Assembly: GCA_029747585.1 (NCBI GenBank)
Contig: JAPEVF010000140.1
Coordinates: forward strand, 28,914-92,913
Reading direction: 5' to 3'
DNA length: 64,000 bases
DNA from: Pleurotus djamor
Lineage: Eukaryota > Basidiomycota > Agaricomycetes > Agaricales > Pleurotaceae
Both the position numbers and the translations under genes were made by a program. Below the pieces are notes generated by a model. The model worked only from the letters and a program-made list of their open reading frames with translations. It had not been told where the DNA came from and did not search any database. Below are positions 1-12,200 of this stretch, piece after piece. Positions within the stretch are counted from its first letter, which is position 1. Each line of letters begins with the position of its first letter.

Positions 1-3000
1 CATGCATCCCAGGACGTGTGACTTCGTAATGCGCTACCTTCGGACGCGAGAGGATTTCTTTGCGAGACAGTTAGCTGTGATGCCTCCAGTAATCCCCAAT
101 TCCTGGCAAGATCCAAATCTGCACGTTTTGTACCAGGATGGAGTCAGCGTTGCTACTACTGTCTCAGCCCTGGGATCTTTCCTTCGTCTGCGCTCATTGG
201 TCTTTGATCTGGTCGCTCTGGACTTGCATCTTCTGACTCAGAAAGGACACTACAAGAGTGTGAACGAGCTCTTGGAGATCCTCTTTGGTACCAGCGCCTA
301 TGATGATTCGCCTGGTTGGGATACGGACATATCCCAGCCCTTCAAGGAACTTGGGCAGTCTCATCCTCGTATCACGGAGTACCTTCGTGGACTGGTATTC
401 GAGTGGTCGGACCCCATGGTTGTTAATCCTGTTGACCTGCAATTCCTCAAGCAACTCAACCTCAAAACATGCATCCGCCTTCATTCCAGCGGTTGTGAGG
501 TTGTTGACAGGGCTTCTCTGCTATCTCTCCTTAACGATGCCCGCCGAACACTACATGCTCAAGGTCACATTGTCACGCCCTTACAGAGTGAACAACTCAA
601 CGCTGAGATGACATATATCTTGGAAAGCTCCGTCGTCGAAAACCACCGACTCCAAGTATTGAACGCTACAACATTAGGTTACGAGTCTTGGCGCCGCATG
701 CTCAGCGTCGTTTTGACCAAGTGCTTCGATCGTCTCCCTTATGCGCAGCGAGAAAGTACACTCTTTGACCTGATGCAAATCCTGCCTGGTATTGTCAAAT
801 CGCCAGAAATTCAGGAGACAACAGCGGTTTTGCTTTCGGAGACCGTCCTATCTGCCATCACCAAGCTACGGGAAGATCGTCAACACGATGTGTCACTGCT
901 GACGGGTTCACATTCGCTTCCCGTGGAACGCTTGTTCACCATGGTTCGTGGCGTACTTGAATGTGTCTTAGAGAGCGGGCGCCTGGAACTTGTCAGAGGC
1001 AACCTTTATGCCTCCCTCATAAATTATATCCACCTCGTGGTATCATCAAGAAGTACCAATAGCTCGAANCAAGTCGAAGACCTTGCCGCAAGCTCTCGTT
1101 CCNCTAGTATCAGTGACGATGTCTTCGCGCTTACCCGAAGGCCATCGTCACACCCCACCCCATCTTTGGAAGCAGGCAGTCTGGCTCTGATGAAAAGCTC
1201 CATGGACCGTCTGATATCAACCATCTCGCGTGACTCTATTGACGGCGCGGAGGTCTGGAAAACTGTTGCGTTCATGCTACTGGACTCGTTGGTTCGCCTT
1301 TCAAGCTTAGAGAAGCAAAGTAACATACTGAACTCTCTCAATCGCCATGGTATCCTTGCCAATTTCGTTCGGGGGATTAGGGACTCTGATCCGTTCCTGC
1401 AGTCAGTTCTTAAGCCTGACCCAGGTGAGTCTCTTTCAATGACTAGAAAGGCCACACGCTTGACTCTCTTGTAGATGACCTCAACTCTCTGTATGTCTAT
1501 GAGGCTAAGATGTCGTTCTTCGTCCGTATGTCACAAACAAGGGGTGGCGCTGAGCGTTTATTGGACGCCCAAATCATTTCAATATTATCTCAATGCGACT
1601 TCCTTGACGCAAGGCCAGAAGCCGACCAACAGTTCATGAGTACGAGTTGGTGCTGTTACCAACGGAAATGCCCAATAACTAATATATCCATTTCAGACCA
1701 GGACACCTTCTTGCCCTCGGCAATCCAACGATATCATCAACTTCTGATGCCTGCCCTTCAAGTTATTAATGGTATCGTTGCCACACTCGGAGTTCGACAT
1801 ACCGTCGTGGCCAATCAGGTCAGAGGACCTGAGTTTCTTGCGCAAGATGTTTGCTCATCTCTCTGTTTGCGTAGGTTCTCGACTTCCTCAATAACCATAG
1901 TTCGACAATCGTCATCTTAATCAAGAATGAAGTGGAAGACGTACCTCTCGCCATCGTTCAAGAGACTCGCCTCATTGTCACACTCTGCAGTTCCATTCTT
2001 CCATCCGTTCCCAAAGCCGATATGGTAGGTGACTTCGCCGAAGAATTGTTCTCAGATTCATACCGTAAATGTAGGCTTCTACTCATTCTGGCTTTGGTGC
2101 AATCCACGCCGCTATTTTGGGAATTTCGACGCGCTGCTTGGTCCATGGTTGGTGGTCAAAGAACGTCAGACCATCCACAGATGCCGAAGTCCTCAGTACA
2201 AGCATCGCGTCCCCTGGTGAGTTCGGAAAGCAGACGGTCTCCAACTATTTTTGAACTTTATACTCTAGCTTTGCCTTCTGCTTCGCAATTCAACGTCGCC
2301 GTTCTCAATGAAGAACGCTCCCTCCGCAAAAGTATATTATCCTATCTTGGAACCTCAAGTAGCTTTACAGGTGTGTTCAATATTTCTGGTTATGGAAATC
2401 CATAAATTGAGCCCTTGACAGAGCCCGAAATGTCTCCGGTACTCTCCCCGGTAACCAAAGTTTCCCGCGGAGAAGACCGCCGTGTCAACTTCGCTGGTCA
2501 GTGTTTCTTGAACTTAAATTTACGCATGTCTGTAAATTTGACACTTGAGGATAGCTACCATTCCAACTATCGGGGATGCACTTGAAGCATTGGAAGACAT
2601 CTGCAATGATCTCTCCGAAACCCTAAAACAAATCATCGATATTTCCGCTGAAATTGACTCAAGGGAACATGTCACCATGGAGAGGTTACGCCTTGTGAGC
2701 AGCCAAAGCCGATGGCATGTCCTCTATACTGATGCGAACTGTGTGCGATAGGTTTTACCTCACGCCGACGATAGCCTCTGGGCTGACCTTGATGTCACTC
2801 AAAAGCGCTCTCTGATGAATCAGGCATTAGAAAGTATCCAAACACATGCTAGAGGCCAAGCGAAGACACTAATTAGTACGTGGATCCCCAAGAATTCGTC
2901 TTCTCGGCTGCTTACCTTGGTCCCATAGGCGCGACGGAAATTCTACTCCTACTACTATGGCGGCACATAAGCCATTATTCTGAAGGGCACGGAATAAATG

Positions 3001-3278
3001 GAAATTCTGCAACATTACAAGCATTGCGCTTCATTGCAGCACCTGACCCGGAGGTGTTTGTAGCCGATGTTGGACGGAGGTTGACTACTTCCTTACAAAG
3101 GCTGGAGTCCCTCGCATTGGTAAGTTCCCTTTGTCGTGTAGAGTCCTTGACTCTGACATCTTGCTGCGGCCGATAGGATCATGCCTTTACGAACGACCAC
3201 GAATACCAATCAAGCCAAAAGTATATCGAAATTCTNACTCGGCGGNTACGGGATAGCGTAGAACGCGATGACCCATGA
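1..3278 (+). CDS. NUP192: Nuclear pore scaffold nucleoporin Nup192/Nup205, C-terminal part
   Basis: The gene enters from the left edge. Exons are 1-1424, 1475-1639, 1697-1818, 1875-2024, 2075-2216, 2269-2370, 2422-2496, 2555-2694, 2752-2875, 2929-3119 and 3177-3278. Together they give 911 codons in frame and a TGA stop. Family-typical stretches are visible: LVALDLHLLTQKG near the start, then YEAKMSFFVRMSQT, CDFLDARPEADQQFM and FLPSAIQRYHQLLMPALQ, which I know from vertebrate NUP205 and fungal Nup192. These large alpha-solenoid proteins of about 2000 residues form the inner ring of the nuclear pore, so roughly the C-terminal 45% is present. Two N bases (1069, 1103) fall inside exon 1 without breaking the frame. 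The ATG at position 2 is internal, not the true start. Identity is firm; individual splice sites are inferred. Confidence 0.9.
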
Positions 3279-3492
3279 GCGCTGAGCCATCATCCATTCT
3301 AGTTCCGTTGATGTATATTTTTTCTCAATTCTACCTGCCTAACGTCGTGACTGTTTAAGATCATCATATTTGAATTGAACTCTGAGTTTCGATGCGGCNC
3401 ATCCCCAAATCCGACGTTTCCCGCGACGTAACTACACCCTCAAATACTCCCACAGAATAGATCTTTCTTCGTTGTTATTTTACCCTGTCCCC

Positions 3493-4755
3493 ATGCATCT
3501 CCCCAAGTACGCAAGCGTCCCTCTTATGGACCGCATGGTCTTAGGTCTTCGGGTCGTGGTCCAACTGCGTGAGTCACCCCACCAGAATGTTCTTAAGACC
3601 CAATTTGACGTTCGGCTATGGTGTGGGATTCAGCTTTGTTGCTCACGACCGCATTGCTGTCCTCGCCTTTTGTATGGTTTAACAAGCACAAGACGTGGCG
3701 TCGAGTCNTTGGCGACCGCACGTTCCGTTTCCTCACAAGTCTTAGCGTGCCACAAATCCAGCTCATGCTTGGTAGGACCATCGACAACTACAAGACTGTA
3801 ACGAAAAAGCTGGGTCTTGAGTCGTCGATCGAAGATATAGAACACGATGCTCGCCTCTTGTGGCTTGGACCGAAGCGTACCGATCGGGTGCTACTTGTAA
3901 TGCATGGTTCGTCAGGGTCGTTTCGTGGTTTCGTACTTTAATCTCGATTTGTGTAGGTGGCGCTTTTTTCGCTCCGTTGGATCCTGCCGCAGTGGAATTC
4001 TGGCGTTACTTACAAGTTCAACTACACGCCCACCATGGTGTCGACCTCGGAGTGGTTTTTTTTAAATTATTGTGAGTCTCTGAACTCCATTGGTCCAATG
4101 GCGTCATTGCTAATAGTTNATCTGCTTAGCTTTAATACCCGAAGCAGGGTTTCCAACTCCTCTGCGACAGGCAGTCGCTGCCATTAAGCACCTCATGGCA
4201 CAAGGTGTCCGTCCTGAGAACATGATCCTCGCGGGCGACTCGGCTGGCGGAAACCTCATCCTACAAACCCTTCTCCACGTCCTTCGCCCGGTGGGATCCG
4301 TGGACACATTGCACTTCTCGAAACCGTTGTCTGGTGCTTACCTGATCTCNCCGTGGGTTTCGCTNACTGGGAACACGGGTTCTCATGGCAAGTTCACTGA
4401 ATCAGACGTACTGTCACAAGAGGGCCTCAAAGAATGGGGCGGCTATGTCCTTGCTGCTGTACCCGAGTCCCAACGTGGGTATGTCGAAGCGGTGAAAGCA
4501 CATGAAGACTGGTTCGAAGGTCTCGACGGAGTCGTGGACAGAATCCTCGTTACTGCGGGTGGTCAAGAGTGTTTGAGAGATGACATTGTGGAATTCCACG
4601 ATAAACTGAAGAGAAGATACAATGGCGACTTGAAGCTTGCGGTCCAGAACGGAGGAGTTCACAATGACAGCATTCTTGACTTCTTGGCTAAAGAGTCCAA
4701 GCTTGGAGAACTCACTGCTATCGCCATTCAGTGGTTAGCAGCGGGGTTATCTTGA
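3493..4755 (+). pseudogene. Alpha/beta hydrolase (HSL-like), copy A, one-base frame break
   Basis: Exons are 3493-3568, 3634-3906, 3957-4071 and 4130-4755. They mirror copies B (23927-25212) and C (34858-33529): exon 1 is 76 nt in all three. The oxyanion motif HGGA is rebuilt across intron 2, the nucleophile motif is GDSAGG, the acid is in GGQECLRDD and the histidine in GGVHND, so the whole triad is encoded. A hydrophobic segment after exon 1 suggests a membrane anchor. Exon 3 is 115 nt, whereas the paralogues have 117 and 120. A run of eight T at 4056-4063 carries one T too many, and removing it gives 362 codons that align with B and C. This is either a recent inactivating insertion or a homopolymer error, since several N lie nearby. 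Substrate unknown. Confidence 0.75.
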
Positions 4756-6437
4756 ACTCTTGAGGGTAATTGTCGTATTATAACTGATACAACCGTTGTA
4801 ACTCCAGCTCACTATCTTCTATCTTTGATGATGCTTTCAGTCTTTGCGACCTTCTCCTNCGTTCTCCCATCACCAGCGCGGCTCAATGGCGCATNGCAAT
4901 GACGTCCAACCCTGCATCAANGTTAATTTCGGNGAAATATCGACAGTTTCCGTGCTTTGTGTGTGCAGACTNTGTATGGGTTCGATCGACCCGTAGCCTT
5001 CCGACCGCCGAAGTACACAGCAACGGAAAGGCCCCTTGACGGCTCGAGACTTGGGAGCAAGATCTCGAGAAGTCATGATGGACCTTACAGGTCAACCGGA
5101 CGAACATCGGATGGTCAACGTTTCGACGCATACCTCTCTTCGATAACACACGTTTACAACCCCTCGAGGCCAAGCCTGTGCGAATTCGAAGATGTATCAC
5201 CAGATCTCAAGGGTTTCATGTCCAAGTCTCATATCTCGGTCTCAAACGTGCACCAAGGCTGGGGAGGTCACGACTTGAGTAGTTATCCCTTATCATNNNT
5301 NGCCCAAGCATCCCGACCCATGCTCCAGTATCTTTGTAAGTAATTTAATCGTCCCATCCCCATGCCACCCTGTCCCTGTGGGTCTCGAGCCACAGTGGAG
5401 AGGGAACGTTCTCATGAACCAAGTAACTGAATGGTCTCAAGATAACCATGAAGTTTGTCGAACAGGCCTTGAGGATGATCGTATGACCTTTCCAGGTCAG
5501 GAGCCCCTTCCCAAGTTGAATTAGATTCCCTTCGAAGTTCTCTGACATTCTTCGACTTCCAACATATGATAGAATGCAAAAAGAAGTATATCTGGTGTAC
5601 GTATNTATTAATAGCTACGCGCTATCATGGGGGTCTTCGGATGACAAGAAATTTGTATTTATCAAGATAAAAAAGTATGCGTAAGGAATAAGGAAATAAT
5701 AATATATTTGGGGCGTGAATACGCGCAGCCCTTCGCGAGAGAACGCTTGTATACAGCATTTGGTTAACTACATTGTGTAAATACTTTGGGTTGGAGTGAT
5801 CAAGATATGGAGAGAGGCGAGAGAATATGGATGAGGAGTTGAATCGTCACAAGGAAAGGTTTAGGTACACGACCAATGCTATGTAATGCTTTTAGATTGC
5901 CAATGGAGAAAGAAGAAATATAATGTGGAGAGACGATGGGATGGATGGATGGGGTAGAAGAAGCTTTAGTGAATGGAATAAAGAAAGAGAAAAAGAAAGG
6001 ATGGTACAAAAAATCGTAGCAGGGGGCAGGAACAGTGCTAGTACAAGATCGTGAAGGGGAGCGAGAGAAGCATCGTGGCTATGAGAAGAGCTGGACAAAA
6101 TATAAGCAGGCTCTAAGTACGGAGAGAGACGCAGACGCGAACAATGATAGCCGAGGGAGAGTGGTAAGATCGTTGGAAAGTGTTGAGACTATGAATGCAA
6201 CGAAACCTGATGCTGATGTATATGCGAGGAAGATGAGGAGAGAGAGAGGACGAGAGGNAAAGGATGGGGAATTCGAGGGGNAGGAGGAAGGGAGGAGGAA
6301 GAGAAGAGACCTAGCGAAGAAGGATACATTTGTGTTACGTGATGATGAGTACTGTCCGACGAATAACTTATTATAAAGGAATCGTTAAGTCAAGTGAGAT
6401 TGGCGACCCAGCGCGAGAGATCCAACGGCATTCAGAC
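4756..6437. other. Intergenic region with N bases and a purine-rich stretch
   Basis: This region lies between the hydrolase A stop and the 3' end of the GATA gene. It holds several N (around 4859-4972 and 5297-5301, 5605, 6258, 6281). One open frame at 4957-5343 of 128 codons begins just after an acceptor-like AG and matches no family I recognise. From about 5800 to 6330 the plus strand is strongly purine-rich (GAGAGAGG-type sequence). Open frames there are low-complexity products of that bias and are not called. Confidence 0.5.
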
Positions 6438-9286
6438 TCAATAGAGCCTCATGTTCGTGTCGTAATCGGCGGAGAACATAGACTGCTGTTGGTGCGAAGT
6501 CATTCCACCATTGGAATTGTTCTCGTTCTCGGGGAGGGTCATGGGGGGATGCAAGTAGGTCGAGAAGAGGGCGTCTTCGTCCTGAGGCAACATGGGAGGG
6601 TGCAAGTAATCGGTCGAGGCTTCTTCGCTCGGTGGAAGCATAGGAGGGTGAATACCATGCGGTGAGTTATCACCTTGGGGAAGCATGGGTGGATGCCAGA
6701 ACGCGTTGCCGGATCCACGAAGACCCCCGTTCCCAAAGTTGGCCGGGGAGAAGCTGAATGGGAAATCCATGGAGGAGCGCTGCGAGGTCGCTGACGAAGC
6801 ACTGGTATACCCATCGTTGAACGAAGAGTAGGATACAGCGGACGAAGGTGGTTCCGAAGCCGAGTCCGAGCTCATTCTTCGCCTCTTATTCAAGCGAGGG
6901 CTCATGGCCTGCACCTCATGGTCGGACGCGTCAGACGATGCGAAGGGAAGTGGGTCGTGCATGTTGAATTGAGGCATCGAATCGGGGTGGTAGGGACCGG
7001 GGAAGATGCTGGTGTATTGGTGGGCCATGAACCCGAGGTTTTGGTTATTGCCTTGCGCGAAGGTGTTCATGAGGTCGGACTGGACGGCGCGAAGTTCGCT
7101 GTCTTCTGCCCATTCCACGTTAAGGGGCTGCGCAGACGACGAGTCAGGCGCTAAGGTAGGAGAAGGCTCCCTAGCCGGCGAAGTGCGTCGACTTACCCCG
7201 GGGCTAGCAGACGGAGTCTCAGATACACCGTTGGCAGCGCGGCGGGCGTCATGGCGGGAGCGCTTGCGAATCACGTCGGATTTCATTGAGATGGGACGCG
7301 CGGAACCATGCAATTTGTAACTAAGGAAAGCAACGTCAATCAAATGATAGAAATGATACGGAAGAGAAGAAAACTTACTATAGCCCGCAACTGAATGATT
7401 TTGAAAATGAAAATGAAGCAAACCCTTGAGTCGGGAAAGTGTGTGAATAGGAGGAATGAAACGCACGCATTGCAAACCGTTTTCCCTTCATCGTCCTTTC
7501 GCCAGAGGGGTGTCGCGGTCGTATGGCAGTTGTAGCATTGGGCTTGTGAATCGATTACTTGAAGGGTTTGTTTGGAAGGCGAAATCGACCTACCCATGAC
7601 GTCAACTGCTTCCTGGCGGGGAGCGGCCTGAGCACGACCTTCGCCGTGATTGCTTCGCATGTTCCTCGGACGAGGGCGCTTGTGCTGGGCTAAGGGTTAG
7701 CCCTAAAATCTATATTCGGAGCACCTAAGAAAACGTACCAGTTTGCAATACAGCCCGCAGGCATTGCAGTTCAGCTCATCATTCAGGCCCCGACGCCAAA
7801 GGGGAGTATGAGTTGCGCCACAGTTCGAACATTCAGCCTTGACTCCTCCAGGGGCCGAATTATTACCGCCATTTCTGAGGACAGCAGGGTTGAGGCTTGT
7901 CGCAGTGGCGCCAGGCCCCGACGAACGGGTGTTGTGTCCGACTTGGGTGCGAACAGTGAGTGCGGGCCGTCCGACCGGAGTGTTGGATCTGTCGAGGGGA
8001 GCGACCTTGGAAGGAGCAATGGTCTGGGGTTGGGCGACCTTAGCATTGCGACCCTTCTTTCTGATAGAAGGAACGATCTCATCGGCGCTGGCTTCGTCGT
8101 CGCTGTCGTTATCATGTTCGTCGTCGCTGGCATGGCTGGAAGGAGAAGAAGACTTGGAAGAAGGCGCTATGGCTACAGGTGGTTGCATGATGACATCTTG
8201 TTGAAGACCGAATACAGAAGAATCAGGAAGAGAAATGTTATTTGAAGCAGCTGCTGCGAAGGCCCAGTTGGGGCTCTCGGCCGCGTCGGAGAGGAGCTCA
8301 TCGAGAGGCAATTCAATGGTAGGACGAACGATACCGAAGCCGTCGGTCGAAGCGCTAGCGCTGAGACCCTCTCCGTAGCTCAAACTATTTGTCGTAGTTG
8401 GAGCAGGGAATAGCAGGGCAGAGGGGCCGAAGTCGGAAGAGAAAATCGAAGGGAATTTCAGAGATTGGGGTACGACGGGCTCGGCGGGTTGCGGCCTGCG
8501 CCCCCGTTGGGTCAAGGAAATATCTGAGTCATGAGCGTCGTGAGATGATTCGTTATGTTCGGCGTCAGTGTGGACGGTTTCGGAGGCCCTGACGGTGGTC
8601 CTGGGACGCTTAGCGAACTCGGGGGAAGGTTTGAGGTCAGGCTTCTTGACTGACTGGCTCACGGCAGGGGTAGGTTGATCGACGCTGAAGGTGAACTGCA
8701 TACGCTTGATAGTCCCAGGGAGGTGGGAGCTAGCTTCGCGGTTGCGTTCCTTCTCCTCGGCACGCTGGCGTATCATATCGGTGGAATGGTTTCGCTTAAA
8801 GTCGGGCGCTCCCAATTCCTCGATGCTCCTGTATGAGGTGATGAAAAATTGGGCGGTTAGGGTTGAGGGTTTGGGCTGTATGACGACGAGTACACTGACC
8901 TGCCCTTCTCTCTGTCGAGCTTGTCGCCCATGCACTTGGAGAGTTTCTTGAACTCACGCTTGGACTTGGCATTGTCGGTGTCGACCATGAGGTTCTGGAG
9001 GTGCCATAGCCTCCACGACAAGTTCTCGAGCCTTTGTCCTTGCTCGAGGAAGCTTGCGACCTTGGTGCAGACCTGGATCGAGCAGCAAAACGTCAGAAAC
9101 CTGCGTATATTTGTGCAGATATGAAAGACACGCACCTTCCAGGTCTTCGTTAAAGACTCGGTATCATTGAGATTGCTGAAAGCCACGAAAGACTTGTTGC
9201 CCTGCAAGATGAACGAAGTTGAGTATGGCAACGATGGGCGCAGCGGCGCAACCGACTTTGAACTTTAGGTTGAGAATACTGGGCAT
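6438..9286 (-). CDS. Two-finger GATA-type zinc finger transcription factor
   Basis: Seven exons on the minus strand: 9286-9257, 9201-9136, 9072-8900, 8828-7739, 7684-7467, a 12-nt exon 7390-7379, and 7320-6438. They sum to 2472 nt (823 residues) in frame. The N-terminus contains [10 protein letters not shown], typical of the AreA-type GATA N-terminal domain. GATA finger 1 uses C423, C426, C444 and C447. Finger 2 uses C503, C506, C524 and C527 with [12 protein letters not shown] between. Both are C-X2-C-X17-C-X2-C. A basic tail ([11 protein letters not shown]) follows finger 2. Two fingers recall the siderophore repressors Urbs1/SreA, but the cysteine-rich segment those carry between the fingers is absent, so I do not assign iron regulation. 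The C-terminus has four HPPM-type repeats. It should be a nuclear DNA-binding regulator; its targets are unknown. Confidence 0.88.
6528..6697 (-). repeat. Four HPPM(L)P peptide repeats in the GATA factor tail
   Basis: The C-terminal tail of the GATA factor encodes four spaced copies of a short motif: HPPMLPQ, HPPMLPP, HPPMLPQ and HPPMTLP, separated by about 10-13 residues rich in D, E, S and N. This regularity suggests a protein-interaction motif array or a recently amplified segment. Confidence 0.7.
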
Positions 9287-12200
9287 AGAGCGGTTACAGA
9301 GAACTGCCTGAGGAGGACGAGGGAGTACGAGGAGGAGAGGATGGTGGATCGAGGAAAAGAGAAAGGCAAGTTTCGAAGAGATATAAAGACTAGCACCTGT
9401 CACATCGACTTCCGTATTAGGCTAATCAGCGTTATTTATTTACTTATTTATTAAAGCCGTATCTTCGGTACACGTGTTTGGGACTCTGAATATTTTATTA
9501 TTTTATATTCCAAGCCACCTAATTCCACCGATATCTCACCGCTTGGTGCACGGTCGCCAGCTGCCACTACGCCTATGCACGCACCCACTCGCCGTAGCTC
9601 TGCAGTCGCAGAAATATAATTCCTTCTGCTGCTGCATTCACTCCGACTGCGCTACTACAAACTCGGATAGATAGAGGCGTCCAACTTGGCGTATACTCAT
9701 CTGACACTGTCAGTCACACATATTGCGGATGTTTGTCCCGGTTCCACCGATGGGCATACGGACCCCACTGCAGGGGAGGACGTGGCGGATATGAACGAAG
9801 CATCCACCCACTTACATGGAAAATACCACCGGAAAGTTACTCTTGCTCCCAACGTTCGAGAATCCTGTGGGGTGCCAATCCACACTACGCCTAGAAGTCC
9901 ACAGGCCCCGTATTGTACTTGCACTTTGTAATAATCTATTTCTTCGCGAAAATCCACGGGCTACCGTAACACAAGAACACAGCAGCGCGTCTCCATAAGT
10001 TCACCTCATAGCGCTTACCTCTCGGTGTTTACTAGTCCATATACCCATAGAACATGAAACTGCACGCTCCCTGGACGTCTCTGTGCTTCTCCTTCTTTCC
10101 TTCCCCGGCCTAGAAACGTTCGCGTTGCATCAAAAACTCAGCTACAATCAAGATGCTCTAGCGTCGTGCTGCACCAAATGATCTCGAAAGCCCTCTGCCC
10201 TAACGTACCTCCCTTCATGTGCCTCAAAAGGGCCACACCGGATCGAAATCGAAAAACACATTACACAGCTTCGCCTTCACCGGTCACGGGACACCTTCCA
10301 TCACGCCTTAAGGATTGCCGTCTGAGATCCAACTTCGGTGATTCCTGGCGAAGCGGAAGTGCTTATCTCGCTCAAAGAGCATCGAATGACCACTAAAAAC
10401 ATCGGAACAAGATTAGCACTTGGTATTGCGGGACGAAATGCTTCATTGTGGCGACAAGGGCCACCTTGCTAGCCTGTGGTGTTTTAGCCTTTCAGTCCTG
10501 CATAGCGCAGGCTTTACCCCATGGGCAAACGGTAGAGCAATAAGCCTTTGCGAATAGCAAAAGAAAAAATTGCAACTGCCAATGGAACTCGACTCGTGAA
10601 AAAAACGAATTTGATTTACAGTCCGGGCTGCAGGGGAGACATAAGGGAAAAAATTCAAACATATACCAGCGGAGAAAACGTTCGAAAACATAACACCGGG
10701 GAAAGCATAGAAACACCACAAATCGCATAGAAAATACACAGAAGATCCGAGAGAACAACAGGACAGCAAAGGGCGCCACTCACAATCAGAAACGAAGTCG
10801 TCTTCCTTGATGTCAAGAGTACAATGGGAAAACGAGGCTTACCACTTGGTCCATGAGTACCATTAATCCCAATAAGCCCAAGTCTCTCATCGATGAGCTT
10901 GATCGATCAGTCCAAAACAGGCCTCCCAATGAGACTTGGCGAAGTTCCCCTCCTCTATGCCTCTCTCCCACGTGCGCTCCGAGTACTACAGGTCCAATGA
11001 TTGGCGCAAATATAGCCCCTCCCACAACGGGACGTTCCAGCACAGAGGTAAATGAAAAGCACCTGATCATCAACACCAACGAAAAGAACTTCGCTCGCTC
11101 GAGGCGAAGTCTGAGTCTGAGTCTGAACGCGAATTTAGGACAGCAATTAGCTTAGCATATGGATAAAGCAAGCAGCGAAGGAAATAATAGCACGCAATGG
11201 CCGTGACCCGGCTAGTAGGTGACGGCGAACGAGAGCGAGCGAAGAGATCTCGAAAGGAAGAACCTGACAGACTGAGACATAGCCGATCGAAAAGCGACAT
11301 TCGAAAGAAAGGCAAAGAAGCTGTGGCGTCCAAAGGTAGTAGGTGGGTTCCAAAGCCCCGAAGTCCATGGGTCCAAATCTTGCCTCGTTGCCTACGCGTT
11401 GCAAGGAGCACCATACGGAATCGCAGTTGATAAGGGCTCAGGAAACATAGATAGAGATTAGACAGCCAGACGGTTCCATACATTTCATTAGAAAACGAAA
11501 CCGAGAAAGCCACTGAGTCAGCCGCCCACACAAGAAGGCCTAGATGGATTTGCCCCACAGCCCGCATGCGAAGGGCGTGTTCGATGCCACAAACTTCACT
11601 TCATGGCTTGTCCGGAAACAAGATATACCACGCAGTGGTCGTCTGGTAAGGTCATCCGCCATTGCTGCGCCCCTACTGAGAGGGAACTTGCCGGGCCCGT
11701 TTTAGCTTTTTACCTCGAAGAGACCAACCGATTATGTGTCTTCATTTCCCCCTCTTTACTTCCTGAACATGAATTTACACCAGGATTCAGCGAGGCAAGG
11801 ACAGATACCGTGAACGGGTTCAATTTGATTCCGTTTTTCAGGGTAGGAGAGGTCCGTCGAACAGGTGTTCCGTTATTCGAAACCAGCGAAGTCGCATAAT
11901 GCCCTAGAACAGAACCTAAGGAGAGGCTTCGATAGTGGTGCGAGCAGGTCGATGAGAGAGTAGGAAAGAAAGGATGAAATTGAGCGTCAAACGGCCTTTG
12001 ACTGGTGTTAATCGACATCGATCGATGGTCGATATGGAGAACGATGACCGATTAGGCATACCCTCTCAGTTATACGTCGCTTTGTGTTCCTATGAAATAC
12101 ACAGAACGGGCTTAGCAGTAGAACTCTGAAGTGCGGTAGTCCGTGACGAACTAGAGTTAAGAACTTTATAGCGCGGGCTCATGTCCACGCAAGGCCGTTC

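Noticed and set aside
1024..1455. 143-codon minus-strand ORF
   Set aside because: Antisense to the Nup192 exon, whose protein is clearly recognisable.
4970..5000. tRNA T-arm-like GGTTCGATC
   Set aside because: The flanking bases do not form the T-stem, and no A box or acceptor stem is present.
4957..5343. 128-codon plus-strand ORF with several N
   Set aside because: No family match, many undefined bases and no support for a promoter or partner exon.
6035..6376. 113-codon ORF rich in R, E and K
   Set aside because: Product of the purine-rich tract; no coding pattern.
7385..7684. Siderophore repressor (Urbs1/SreA) assignment
   Set aside because: The cysteine-rich segment expected between the two GATA fingers is not encoded.
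11070..11567. 165-codon minus-strand ORF
   Set aside because: Longest frame in the gene-free interval, but no domain; overlapping frames on both strands are equally open.
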